The notes below the pieces were generated by a model. The model made no database searches. It was not told the origin of the DNA and saw only the letters and a program-made list of their open reading frames with translations. This document shows, in pieces, positions 16,964 through 25,867 of a stretch of DNA of 64,000 bases. This stretch comes from Corynebacterium lemuris (GTDB lineage Bacteria > Actinomycetota > Actinomycetes > Mycobacteriales > Mycobacteriaceae). The stretch's first letter is position 1. Each line of letters begins with the position of its first letter. The position numbers and the translations under genes were made by a program. The stretch is from positions 121,136 through 185,135 of the forward strand of contig NZ_JANWTC010000006.1 of NCBI RefSeq assembly GCF_024919295.1. Reading direction: 5' to 3'.

Positions 16964-18967
16964 ATGGCGTCGACGACAACCACCTCCCAACACATCCTCC
17001 GTGAGATCGGCGGGGCGGAGAACGTCACCAACCTCACCTACTGCGCGACCCGCCTGCGTTTCCAGTTGCGGGACCAGGGCAAGGTGGACGTCGAGAAGCT
17101 GGAGTCCGATCCGGCTGTGCTCGGTGTGGTCAAGCAGGGCACCACCGGCATGCAGGTGGTGATGGGTGGCGGCGTGGCGGAGTACTACAACGAGCTGGTC
17201 AAGGAACCTGGGATGGGTGACCTCGGGGAGGAGGGCGCCTCGTCCAAGTCCAAGAAGGAGTACGAGGGGGTGCGCGGCAAGTACTCCTGGGTGGACTACG
17301 GTTTCGAGTTCCTCTCCGACACGTTCCGCCCGATCCTGTGGGCCCTCCTGGGTGCCTCGCTGATCATCACGCTGCTGGTGCTGGCGGACACCTTCGGCTG
17401 GCAGGATTTCCGCGCGCCGATGGAGGAACAGCCGGACACCTACGTGTTCATGCACGCGATGTGGCGTTCGGTGTTCTACTTCCTGCCGATCATGGTGGGT
17501 GCGACCGCCGCGCGGAAGCTGGGGGCGAACGAGTGGGTGGGTGCGGCCATCCCGGCGGCGCTGCTGACACCGGAGTTCCTGGCGTTGGGTGTGGCCGGTG
17601 ACACGGTCAATGTCTTCGGCCTGCCGATGGTGCTCAACGACTACTCGGGCCAGGTATTCCCGCCGTTGATCGCGGCGATCGGCCTGTTCTGGGTGGAGAA
17701 GGGCCTGAAGAAGCTGATCCCGAGTGCGGTGCAGATGGTCTTCGTGCCGTTCTTCTCGCTGCTGATCATGATCCCGGCGACAGCCTTCCTGCTCGGCCCC
17801 TTCGGTATCGGCGTGGGTAACGGCATCGCCAGCCTCCTGGAGACGGTCAACGGGTTCTCGCCGTTCATCCTGGCGATTATCATCCCGATGCTCTACCCCT
17901 TCCTCGTGCCGCTGGGTCTGCACTGGCCGCTCAACGCCATCATGATCCAGAACATCGCGACGCTGGGCTACGACTTCATCCAGGGGCCGATGGGCGCGTG
18001 GAACTTCGCCTGCTTCGGTGTGGTCACGGGCGTGATGGTCATCTCCATCAAGGAGCACAACAAGTCGATGCGCCAGGTCTCCCTGGGTGGCATGATGGCC
18101 GGCCTGCTGGGTGGCATCTCCGAGCCTTCGCTCTACGGTGTGCTGCTGCGCTTCAAGAAGACGTATCTGCGCCTGTTGCCGGGTTGTTTCCTCGGTGGTG
18201 TGGTGATGGGCTTCTTCGATGTCCGCGCCTACGCCTTCGTGTTCACCTCGCTGCTGACCATCCCGGCTATGGACCCGATCTTCGGTTACGCCATCGGCCT
18301 GGCGGTCGCGTTCTTCACGTCCATGCTGCTGGTCGTCTTCCTCGACTACCGCGGCAAGGAGGAGAAGGCGGAGGCACTGGCCCGGATCGCCGCGGAGCGG
18401 GAGGAGGCCAGCCGCGCGGAGGATGAGCGTATTGACGCCGCCGACACCGCCGTCGCCACCGGCTCCCCCGAGCGCGTCGTCGCCCCGGGCGACACCTTCC
18501 AGATCGGTTCCCCGCTGGCCGGGCGCGTCGTCCCGCTCAACGAGGTGCCGGATGAGGCCTTCGCCGCGGGTGCCGTGGGTAAGGGCATCGCCATCGACCC
18601 CACCGGTGACACTGTCGTCGCCCCGGCCGATGGCTCGGTGATGGTGGCCTTCCCGACCGGCCATGCCGTGGGCCTGAAGCTCGACAGCGGGGTGCAGCTG
18701 CTGGTGCACATCGGCATCGACACCGTGAAGATGGAGGGCGAGGGCTTTGAACTGCTGGTGGCCAAGGGCGACCGGGTCACCGCCGGCCAGCCCCTGGTGC
18801 GTTTCGACCGCGCCGCCATCGAGGCGGCCGGCTACAGCGCCATCACCCCGGTGGTGGTGACCAACCACCGCAAGCTCGCTGACGTCGTGGCGCTGACGGC
18901 CACGGGTGAGGTCGCGGTCGGTGATCCGGTCCTCGACGCCACCGCGAAGGTGACCGAGACGGTCTAG
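16964..18967 (+). CDS. PTS beta-glucoside-type transporter EIIBCA
   Basis: A 667-residue single-chain PTS permease that imports and phosphorylates a sugar. Domain order is IIB (phosphocysteine C27 in NLTYCATRLRF), IIC (about residues 100-460, around ten helices, with the GITEP-like GISEPSLYG), then IIA with phospho-histidine near H582 in LLVHIGIDTVKM. Order and motifs fit the glucose/sucrose/beta-glucoside family, BglF-like. No phospho-beta-glucosidase or BglG antiterminator gene adjoins it, so the substrate is open. GAAAGG precedes the ATG. The stop shares the CTAG tetranucleotide with the stop of the convergent lipoprotein gene. Confidence 0.9.
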   Translation: MASTTTTSQHILREIGGAENVTNLTYCATRLRFQLRDQGKVDVEKLESDPAVLGVVKQGTTGMQVVMGGGVAEYYNELVKEPGMGDLGEEGASSKSKKEYEGVRGKYSWVDYGFEFLSDTFRPILWALLGASLIITLLVLADTFGWQDFRAPMEEQPDTYVFMHAMWRSVFYFLPIMVGATAARKLGANEWVGAAIPAALLTPEFLALGVAGDTVNVFGLPMVLNDYSGQVFPPLIAAIGLFWVEKGLKKLIPSAVQMVFVPFFSLLIMIPATAFLLGPFGIGVGNGIASLLETVNGFSPFILAIIIPMLYPFLVPLGLHWPLNAIMIQNIATLGYDFIQGPMGAWNFACFGVVTGVMVISIKEHNKSMRQVSLGGMMAGLLGGISEPSLYGVLLRFKKTYLRLLPGCFLGGVVMGFFDVRAYAFVFTSLLTIPAMDPIFGYAIGLAVAFFTSMLLVVFLDYRGKEEKAEALARIAAEREEASRAEDERIDAADTAVATGSPERVVAPGDTFQIGSPLAGRVVPLNEVPDEAFAAGAVGKGIAIDPTGDTVVAPADGSVMVAFPTGHAVGLKLDSGVQLLVHIGIDTVKMEGEGFELLVAKGDRVTAGQPLVRFDRAAIEAAGYSAITPVVVTNHRKLADVVALTATGEVAVGDPVLDATAKVTETV

Positions 18968-19659
18968 ATCGGCAGGTCGGTGGGGAACTCCACCGGCTCG
19001 TTGATCGAGGTGGTCTCCTGGAGGAAGGCGGTGCCGTCGCCGAAGTCGATGAGCGACTCGATGACGTGCATCTGGTCGTCGAGGGTGATCTCCGCGGCGT
19101 AGGTGTCCTCGTCGTCCCGGTATTCCTGGTTGATCCGGAAGACCCGGGCGTCGAGGTCGATGATCTCGACTGAGGAGGTGAGCGGGTCCTCCCAGTACTC
19201 CTCGGCATCCACCTCTTCCTCCGCCTCGGTGAGGTCCTCTTCGGTGACCTCTTCCATGGCGGATTCCCACGTGCCGCCGTCGACACGCGTCCACATCTCC
19301 TCGGCCGTCTCGAAGGTCTCGTAGGTCATACCGTCGATGACCTCGATGCGCAGGAGCTGCTCGGCCTCGTAGTCGATGTAGGAGGTGTCGGAGTCCCCGT
19401 CGAGGGGTTCGCGGGTGGCAGGGTCGACCAGGCGGGAGGTGAATACCTCCGAGGTGACGGTCTCCTCCGCGCGGGTCATCAGCTCGAAGAAGAGGGTTTC
19501 GTCGACGGTGCCGTCGGCGTTCAGCGGGATGGCGATCGACCCGTCGGCCTCGGTGGTGACGGTTGTCTCGGTGGTGGGGGAGCTGTCGGTGCCGCAGGCG
19601 GTCAGGGCCAGGCCGCAGGCCAGGGCGCCGGCAAGCGCAGTCATCTTGATGTGTCGCAT
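18964..19659 (-). CDS. Lipoprotein of unknown function
   Basis: A 231-residue lipoprotein. The signal peptide ends in LTAC (lipobox) near residue 22, followed by a Thr-rich tether (SSPTTETTVTTEADG) and a very acidic folded part with a Glu-rich helix around residues 135-155. The shape (one domain, many beta strands) vaguely recalls LppX/LprG-type carriers but no family motif is decisive. It is convergent with the PTS gene and close to coaE. Confidence 0.7.
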   Translation of the reverse strand: MRHIKMTALAGALACGLALTACGTDSSPTTETTVTTEADGSIAIPLNADGTVDETLFFELMTRAEETVTSEVFTSRLVDPATREPLDGDSDTSYIDYEAEQLLRIEVIDGMTYETFETAEEMWTRVDGGTWESAMEEVTEEDLTEAEEEVDAEEYWEDPLTSSVEIIDLDARVFRINQEYRDDEDTYAAEITLDDQMHVIESLIDFGDGTAFLQETTSINEPVEFPTDLPI

Positions 19660-19690
19660 TCGCCTGATCCTAATGCGCTGTGTGCGGGGC

Positions 19691-19696
19691 TACCAT
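19691..19696 (+). promoter_or_regulatory. Candidate -10 box TACCAT for coaE
   Basis: TACCAT is seven bases before the coaE ATG, and no ribosome binding site is present. This suggests a leaderless transcript. Confidence 0.5.
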
Positions 19697-19703
19697 GTAG
19701 GAC

Positions 19704-20309
19704 ATGATCAAAGTCGGACTCACGGGTGGCATCGGCAGCGGAAAATCAACAGTGACGGGACTGCTTCTCGCCCGGGGCATCCCGGTGGTGGACGCGGACC
19801 AGATCGCCCGCGACATCGTCGAACCGGGGCAGCCGGCCCTGCAGGAACTGGCGGAGGCCTTCGGGCCGGACATCATCCGGGCGGACGGTTCACTGGACCG
19901 GGCGGGCCTGGCGGCGAAGGCGTTCGTCGATGCCGAGCACACCGCCCTGCTCAACTCCATCACCCACCCGCGCATCGCGGAGGAGACGGCCCGGCGGTTC
20001 GCGGCGGCAGAGGAGGCGGGGGAGGCGGCCATCGTCTACGATATGCCCCTGCTGGTGGACAAGGGGCTGGACCGGGGGATGGACCTGGTCGTGGTCGTCG
20101 ATGTGGACGTGGATGAGCGGGTGCGCCGGCTCGTAGACAAGCGCGGCCTGGATGAGACGGATGTCCGCCGGCGGATCAGCGCCCAGGTACCCGACGACAT
20201 CCGCCGCGCCGCCGCGGACGTGCTCATCGACAACAACGGACCGATCGAGGCCCTGGCCCCGCAGGTCGACGAACTGGTCGAGGAGATCCGGCGCCGCGCG
20301 GCCGCCTGA
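19704..20309 (+). CDS. coaE: Dephospho-CoA kinase
   Basis: A 201-residue enzyme for the last step of coenzyme A synthesis: ATP-dependent phosphorylation of the 3'-hydroxyl of dephospho-CoA. Residues 1-20 hold the P-loop LTGGIGSGKST. DADQIARDIV and the MPLLVDKGLD lid region follow. Length is that of a stand-alone CoaE. The gene follows polA and rpsA as in other actinobacteria, although a PTS gene and a lipoprotein gene are inserted here. Confidence 0.95.
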   Translation: MIKVGLTGGIGSGKSTVTGLLLARGIPVVDADQIARDIVEPGQPALQELAEAFGPDIIRADGSLDRAGLAAKAFVDAEHTALLNSITHPRIAEETARRFAAAEEAGEAAIVYDMPLLVDKGLDRGMDLVVVVDVDVDERVRRLVDKRGLDETDVRRRISAQVPDDIRRAAADVLIDNNGPIEALAPQVDELVEEIRRRAAA

Positions 20310-20384
20310 CGGGGCCCGACTGCCCTGGGGCGAAACTCATCATGCGCGCAGCGGTCACGTTCGTACGCATGCCCCCACCCCCTC

Positions 20385-21773
20385 TCACCAACCTGCAGTA
20401 GCCTCCCGCAGCTTCGCGTAGCGGTCGAGAACGTCCTGGTTACGCTCCCGGGTCACCGCGCTGGTGCCGGGAACCGGCCACTGCGGGGGCTGCTCCGCCC
20501 CGGACAACACCCAGGCCGCCTGGCGGGCGGCTCCGAGAGCGACGTATTCGGCCGGGTCTGGCACCACGACGTCGACGCCGAAGATCTCCGGTGCGATCGT
20601 GCGTACCGCCTCCGACTGCGCTCCTCCACCGATCAACAACACTCGCCTGGCCTCGACACCGGTGGCATTATTGACGGCACCGACAGCATCCCGCAGGGAG
20701 CACAACAGGCCCTCGACAGTGGCCCGCGCGAAGTCCTCCCGGGTGGTGGTGCTGGTGAGTCCGACCAGGACGCCGGTGGAGTTAGGACGGTTGGGGGTGC
20801 GCTCGCCGTCGAGGTAGGGCTGGAGAACAAGCCCACCGGCGCCGGGCTCACCGGCCAACGCGAGGGCGTCGAACTCATCCCATTCCACGCCGAGCAGGCG
20901 GCGTCCCAGCTCCAGCACGCGTGCCCCGTTGAGTGTGCAGGCCAACGGCAGATAGGCACCGGTGGCATCGGCGAAGCCGGTGACCAGACCCGCCGGATCG
21001 TGCACACTGTCCGATGCCACTGCCGAGGCGACACCGGAGGTGCCGATGGACACACTGACGTCGCCGGGCTGCAGTCCCAGGCCCAGGGCCGCGGCCATGT
21101 TGTCCCCAGTGCCCGGTGCGATGATCGCTCCCCCGGGATTCCCGGCCAGGGTGCCGACCTGTTCATTCGGTCCGGCCAGATCCGGGAGCTCGACGGCGTG
21201 GCCGAGTGCCTGTTCCGCGAGTTCCGGTAACCAGCGGCGCTCCCGCGTGCTGTAATAGCCGGTGCCGGAGGCGTCGCCGTGGTCTGTGGCCTTACGCCGG
21301 CGGCCGCCCAGGTGCCAGGTGAGGTAGTCGTGCGGAAGCATTACGCTCGCGGTGCGGGCGGCATTCTCCGGTTCGTGATCCCGCAGCCACCGGAGTTTCG
21401 TGGCGGTGATGGAGGCGACGTGCAGACTCCCGGTCAGCTCGACGCAGGCTGCCGGGCCGCCGAGTTCCTCGATGAGCTGTTCGGCAGCAGCAGCCGAGCG
21501 GGTGTCGTTCCACAGCAGCGCGGGCCGGACCACCTCTCCATGCTCGTCGAGGGCGACCATCCCGTGCTGCTGGCCGGCGACGGAGACAGCATCGGCACGC
21601 TCGATCAGGCCGGCGGTGGCGGTGTCCATGGCAGTGAGCCAGGCGGCGGGGTCGACCTCGGTGCCGGTGGGGTGGGAGGCGCGCTGCTGGTCGATGACCT
21701 CGCCGGTTGCAGCGTCGACGAGTATCGCCTTGCAGGATTGCGTGGAGCTGTCGATACCCAGTACGAGTGTCAT
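20385..21773 (-). CDS. xylB: Xylulokinase
   Basis: A 462-residue FGGY-family kinase. N-terminal LGIDSSTQSCKAILVD, SVAGQQHGMVALDEHG (substrate contact) and LLWNDTRS are typical of D-xylulokinase, as is the C-terminal LIGGGAQSEAVRTI ATP-binding segment. It would phosphorylate the D-xylulose made by MtlD from D-arabitol. The ATG at 21773 overlaps the regulator stop (ATGA), so the two genes form one transcription unit. Confidence 0.9.
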   Translation of the reverse strand: MTLVLGIDSSTQSCKAILVDAATGEVIDQQRASHPTGTEVDPAAWLTAMDTATAGLIERADAVSVAGQQHGMVALDEHGEVVRPALLWNDTRSAAAAEQLIEELGGPAACVELTGSLHVASITATKLRWLRDHEPENAARTASVMLPHDYLTWHLGGRRRKATDHGDASGTGYYSTRERRWLPELAEQALGHAVELPDLAGPNEQVGTLAGNPGGAIIAPGTGDNMAAALGLGLQPGDVSVSIGTSGVASAVASDSVHDPAGLVTGFADATGAYLPLACTLNGARVLELGRRLLGVEWDEFDALALAGEPGAGGLVLQPYLDGERTPNRPNSTGVLVGLTSTTTREDFARATVEGLLCSLRDAVGAVNNATGVEARRVLLIGGGAQSEAVRTIAPEIFGVDVVVPDPAEYVALGAARQAAWVLSGAEQPPQWPVPGTSAVTRERNQDVLDRYAKLREATAGW

Positions 21774-22639
21774 CGGTGGTCTTCCTTTTCTTCCGTCGCG
21801 GTGTCGGGGCGGTCATCGTGTCCGGTGCCATCCGGGCCCACAATGTGGATGCGGGCCGGGGACTGTGCCAGCAGTGCCCGTTGGTTTCGGCTGGCCCGCC
21901 AGTCGACGACGATGTGATCGAATTCTTCGAGGGAGGCGACGAGGAAGACGCCGGGAGCGTCGAATTTGCTGGAGTCGAGCACGAGCACGCGGGTGGCCCC
22001 GATCCCGATGAGTGCGCGTTTCGTGTCCGCGGCCTCCATGTCGGGGTGGAACAGTGCGGCGCCTCCCCCGGAGACGGCGCGTACGGCGGTGGTGGACACA
22101 AACGAGATGTCAGCAGACAGGCGGTTCAGCTGTTCCGAGGTGGTCGCCCCGAGAAACGAGTCGGTTTCGGGGAAGTAAAGCCCCCCACAGCCGATCATCC
22201 GGATGCCGGTCATCCCGGCGCGGTTGCGGTGATCGCTCATCGCCTTCAGTGAGTGGGTGATCAGGGCCGAGGGGTTGCTCTCGGGGAGTCCCTCCACCAG
22301 GGGTTCCAACGTGGTGGAATCGTCGATGGCGACGACCGCCCCCTCCGGGATCAGCCGGAGAGCTGCAGCGCACAGCGCTTCCTTGATGTCGCGATGGAGC
22401 TGACGGCGCTGTTCCACCCCGAGTTCGCTCATCGAGGGGGAGACGGAGCGGGCGCCACCCCGGATCCGCTCCAGCAGGTGTTCAGCGGCCAGTGCCTCCA
22501 GGTCACGGTGGATGGTCATCGCGCTGACATCGAAGTGCTCCGCCAGCTGCTCCACCCGGGCGGAGCCGTGGCGGGTGACGAAGGCCACGATGCGTTCACG
22601 CCGACGCTCCTGGGTGGTGGCGGGGATTACTCGGGTCAT
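21770..22639 (-). CDS. atlR: DeoR-family repressor of polyol catabolism (AtlR-like)
   Basis: A 289-residue DeoR-type regulator: N-terminal winged helix (RRERIVAFVTRHGSARVEQL, SAMTIHRDLEAL), then a sugar-phosphate-sensing domain (IDDSTTLEPLVEGL). It stands between xylB and the divergent rbtT-mtlD pair, the same genes controlled by AtlR in C. glutamicum, so the symbol is assigned by context. The inverted repeats at 22683-22729 are likely its operators. Confidence 0.82.
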   Translation of the reverse strand: MTRVIPATTQERRRERIVAFVTRHGSARVEQLAEHFDVSAMTIHRDLEALAAEHLLERIRGGARSVSPSMSELGVEQRRQLHRDIKEALCAAALRLIPEGAVVAIDDSTTLEPLVEGLPESNPSALITHSLKAMSDHRNRAGMTGIRMIGCGGLYFPETDSFLGATTSEQLNRLSADISFVSTTAVRAVSGGGAALFHPDMEAADTKRALIGIGATRVLVLDSSKFDAPGVFLVASLEEFDHIVVDWRASRNQRALLAQSPARIHIVGPDGTGHDDRPDTATEEKEDHR

Positions 22640-22682
22640 GGTGCGAATTTATCATGTTGCTGCAGGAAAAACCACACACGTC

Positions 22683-22729
22683 TAACATTAAAATGTTAAA
22701 TATTGCTTTTTTCTAACATTATGGAGTTA
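22683..22729. promoter_or_regulatory. Two TAAC-type operator repeats between atlR and rbtT
   Basis: TAACATTAAAATGTTA (22683-22698, perfect seven-base arms) and a weaker copy TAACATTATGGAGTTA (22714-22729) start 31 bases apart, about three helical turns. They lie in the divergent promoter region, where an AtlR dimer pair could repress both directions. Confidence 0.65.
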
Positions 22730-22800
22730 GATTGAGGTGGTCAGCGTGAGGCAGTGCACATCTGCCCACGGATACATCCCCGCCCACAGGGAGTTAACCC

Positions 22801-24198
22801 ATGGCATCGAACACGACCTCCGCCAACGGCTCCGCCGTCGACGCCCCACCCACGGCATCCCGTCCCGGCACCGGTGGTCTGGCCGGAAGGCTCGGCATCC
22901 CCCGTCCCCTGATACTCGGCTTCGTCGGTCTGACCATCTTCATGATCGGTGACGGCGTGGAGACTAACATCCTCGAACCTTTCCTGAGCTCGGAGCATGG
23001 CTTCAGCGTCTCGCTGGCCGGCACCCTGATCACCGTCTACGGCATCGCCGTGGCCATTGCCGCCTTCTTCGCTGCCGCGCTCTCCGATCTGTGGGGACCA
23101 CGCAAGGTGATGATGCTCGGCGCCGCCGTCTGGGTGGTCTTTGAACTGGCGTTTCTCTGCCTCGCCCTGACCACCGACCTGACCTGGCTGATCTTCCTGA
23201 CCTATGGTCTGCGGGGTTTCGGCTACCCCTTCTTTGCCTATGGCTTCCTCGTGTGGATCACCGCCACCGCCCCGGCCCAGCACTTGGGTACCGGTGTCGG
23301 CTGGTTCTATGTGGCCTTCTCGGCCGGCCTGCCCACCCTGGGTGCCCTGACCGCCACCGTGTCCATGCAGTTTTTCGACCTGACCTTCTACCAGACGCTG
23401 TGGGTTTCCCTCGGCCTGGTGGTCACCGGCTCACTGATTGCGCTGCTCGGTGTGAAGGAACGCCGGGGCCGGTTCCCGCTGGTTTCCAATCCGGAGGCGG
23501 TGAGCCAGACCCTCGGGCAGGGATTCCGGCTGCTGCGACAGGACCGCCGCGCCCGTTTCGTCACCTACATCCGCACCATCAACTCCATCCCGACGTACGC
23601 GATGGCGGTGTTCTTCCCCTCATTCTTCACCGATGACCTGGGTTGGCAGCTGGGCTGGTTCCTCATTCTGACCACCGTCATCTACGCCGTGAACCTACCG
23701 TTCAATCCTTTCTACGGCAGGATCGGCGACAAGTTCGGCTGGGCACGCACCGTGTTCTGGGCCGGAGCCGTCGCCTGCGCCGTCACCCTTGCGATGGTCT
23801 ACTTCATCCCGCTCATCGCCCTGCGGCTGGGCGCCTCCGATGCGGTGGCTTTCGCAATCACCCTGGTCGCCGGCACCCTTTTCGGTGTCTCTCTGGCCGG
23901 TTACGTTCCGCTCTCGGCGCTCGCGGTCTCCCTCGATCCGAAACACCCCGGGGCCGCGATGGCCACCTACAACCTGGGTGTCGGTGGCGCTGTCGCCGTC
24001 GGACCGTTGCTCGTGGCTGTCCTGCACCCGCTCATCGGCGCCACCGGGCTGGTTCTGGTGATGGTCGCCCTCTACTTCCTGTCCGGCTGGATGACGCTGC
24101 AGCTCAAGGGCACCCAGCCCGGTTTCGACGGTGTTCCGGCCATTGACGGTGACGCCAGGATCGACGACCTGGCCGACGTCAATTCCCCCCGCAACTGA
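22801..24198 (+). CDS. rbtT: MFS polyol transporter (RbtT-like)
   Basis: A 465-residue major facilitator protein with about 12 hydrophobic helices and the loop 2-3 motif ALSDLWGPRKVMM. After a polar N-terminal tail of about 35 residues the transmembrane core begins at LILGFVGLTIF. Context with mtlD and xylB points to uptake of D-arabitol or a related pentitol, as for C. glutamicum RbtT. GGGAG precedes the ATG by seven bases. It is the first gene of a two-gene operon with mtlD. Confidence 0.82.
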   Translation: MASNTTSANGSAVDAPPTASRPGTGGLAGRLGIPRPLILGFVGLTIFMIGDGVETNILEPFLSSEHGFSVSLAGTLITVYGIAVAIAAFFAAALSDLWGPRKVMMLGAAVWVVFELAFLCLALTTDLTWLIFLTYGLRGFGYPFFAYGFLVWITATAPAQHLGTGVGWFYVAFSAGLPTLGALTATVSMQFFDLTFYQTLWVSLGLVVTGSLIALLGVKERRGRFPLVSNPEAVSQTLGQGFRLLRQDRRARFVTYIRTINSIPTYAMAVFFPSFFTDDLGWQLGWFLILTTVIYAVNLPFNPFYGRIGDKFGWARTVFWAGAVACAVTLAMVYFIPLIALRLGASDAVAFAITLVAGTLFGVSLAGYVPLSALAVSLDPKHPGAAMATYNLGVGGAVAVGPLLVAVLHPLIGATGLVLVMVALYFLSGWMTLQLKGTQPGFDGVPAIDGDARIDDLADVNSPRN

Positions 24199-24221
24199 CC
24201 TACCCCTCAAGGAGAGAAACC

Positions 24222-25748
24222 ATGTCCCCGCTCCAGCTCAACAACACCAATCTCGGCGCCATCAACGTGGCCACCGGTGTTGCCGTCCCCGACTACGACC
24301 GCTCTCGTATCACCCCGGGTATCGTCCACTTCGGCGTCGGCGGGTTCCACCGCGCCCACCAGGCCATGTACCTGGACCGCCTGATGCAGTCCGGCGAGGC
24401 ACTCGACTGGGGCATCATCGGTATGGGTGTCATGCCGGGTGATGTCCGCATGCGTGACGCCCTTGCCAGCCAGGACCACCTGTACACGCTGAGTACCAAG
24501 GCTGCCGACGGTAATGTCACACAGCGCGTCATCGGTAGCATGATCGACTACGTCTTCGCGCCCGATGATCCTGCGGCCGCCGTGGCCGAGCTCGCCGACG
24601 CCAGGATCCGTATCGTCAGTCTCACCGTCACCGAGGGTGGCTACAACATCAATCCCGCCACCGGCGAGTTCGACCACGGTAACGGGCACATCGCCCACGA
24701 CCGTGCCGAGCTCCGGGACGGGCGCCACGGGTCGCTGCGTACCTTCTTCGGTCTGATCACCGCCGCCCTGCAGGCCCGCCGCACCGCCGGCACGGCACCC
24801 TTCACTGTGATGAGCTGCGACAATATCGAGGGCAACGGCGAACTGGCCGAGCGTTACTTCCTTGCCTTCGCCGAGTCGGTGGACCCTGCCCTGGCAGAGT
24901 GGATGCGCCGCGAGGTCACTTTCCCGAACTCCATGGTCGACCGCATCACGCCTGAGACCACCGATGCTGACCGCGCCGAGATCGCCGCCACCGGTTACAC
25001 CGATGCCTGGCCGGTGGTGGCCGAGGACTTCACCCAGTGGGTGCTCGAGGATCGCTTTGTCGCCGGGCGCCCCGCCTTCGAGCAGGTCGATGTCGAGGTT
25101 GTCGACGACGTGGTGCCCTACGAATTGATGAAGCTGCGTCTGCTCAACGCTTCCCATCAGGGCCTGTGCTACTTCGGTCACCTGGCAGGCCACAGCATGG
25201 TCCACGACGTCATGGCTGACGAGCGCTTCCGCCGTTTCCTGCTGGCCTACATGGAACGAGAGGCCACTCCGACGCTGCGCCCCCTGCCGGGTGTGGATCT
25301 GGATGCCTATCGCCACAGGCTGATCGAGCGCTTCGGCAACGCCGCGGTCAAGGACACCGTGCCGCGACTGTGTGCCGAGTCCAGCGACCGCATCCCGAAA
25401 TGGCTGCTGCCGGTCGTGCGCGAGAACCTCGCTGATGGCGGCGACGTCACACTCTCTGCCGCAATTGTCGCCTCCTGGGCGCGCTACGCCGAGGGCGTGG
25501 ATGAACAGGGTCAGACGATTAGGGTCGTCGATCGCCTGGCCAGCCGCCTGCAGGAGAATGCCGCCCGCAATCATGAGGACATCCTGGCATTCCTGCGCGA
25601 GCGGGAGCTCTTCGGCGATCTGGCGGACACGCCCGCCTTTGCTGAGCCCTACGCAGCAGCACTGCGATCACTCCACGAGAAGGGGGCGGAAGCCACACTG
25701 GACGAGATTCTCGCCAAGGTGGGCCAGCCCGCGGGGATGGCTTTCTGA
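24222..25748 (+). CDS. mtlD: Mannitol 2-dehydrogenase / D-arabitol dehydrogenase
   Basis: A 508-residue polyol-specific long-chain dehydrogenase, NAD-dependent, oxidising D-mannitol to fructose and D-arabitol to D-xylulose. Seen are the N-terminal GVGGFHRAHQAMYLD nucleotide-fold region and the catalytic stretch KLRLLNASHQ with Lys, Asn and His in the family spacing. AAGGAG precedes the ATG. It is co-transcribed with rbtT and supplies the substrate of XylB. Confidence 0.92.
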   Translation: MSPLQLNNTNLGAINVATGVAVPDYDRSRITPGIVHFGVGGFHRAHQAMYLDRLMQSGEALDWGIIGMGVMPGDVRMRDALASQDHLYTLSTKAADGNVTQRVIGSMIDYVFAPDDPAAAVAELADARIRIVSLTVTEGGYNINPATGEFDHGNGHIAHDRAELRDGRHGSLRTFFGLITAALQARRTAGTAPFTVMSCDNIEGNGELAERYFLAFAESVDPALAEWMRREVTFPNSMVDRITPETTDADRAEIAATGYTDAWPVVAEDFTQWVLEDRFVAGRPAFEQVDVEVVDDVVPYELMKLRLLNASHQGLCYFGHLAGHSMVHDVMADERFRRFLLAYMEREATPTLRPLPGVDLDAYRHRLIERFGNAAVKDTVPRLCAESSDRIPKWLLPVVRENLADGGDVTLSAAIVASWARYAEGVDEQGQTIRVVDRLASRLQENAARNHEDILAFLRERELFGDLADTPAFAEPYAAALRSLHEKGAEATLDEILAKVGQPAGMAF

Positions 25749-25867
25749 GGGCAGTGCCTGAACCGCAGGGGTGCGGCATAACCGGGGCCTAGGGAATGAA
25801 AACGGCGCTGGTCCGGTTGCGCCTGGTGGACGTATATCCGCTTGAGCAACCTTAAGGATTTTCTGTT

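Noticed and set aside
16733..19294. An 853-codon open frame antisense to the PTS gene
   Set aside because: Arg/His-rich low-information translation typical of a shadow frame opposite a real gene.
25749..25867. A terminator or riboswitch between mtlD and the flavin oxidoreductase gene
   Set aside because: No convincing stem-loop with T-run and no riboswitch core could be recognised.
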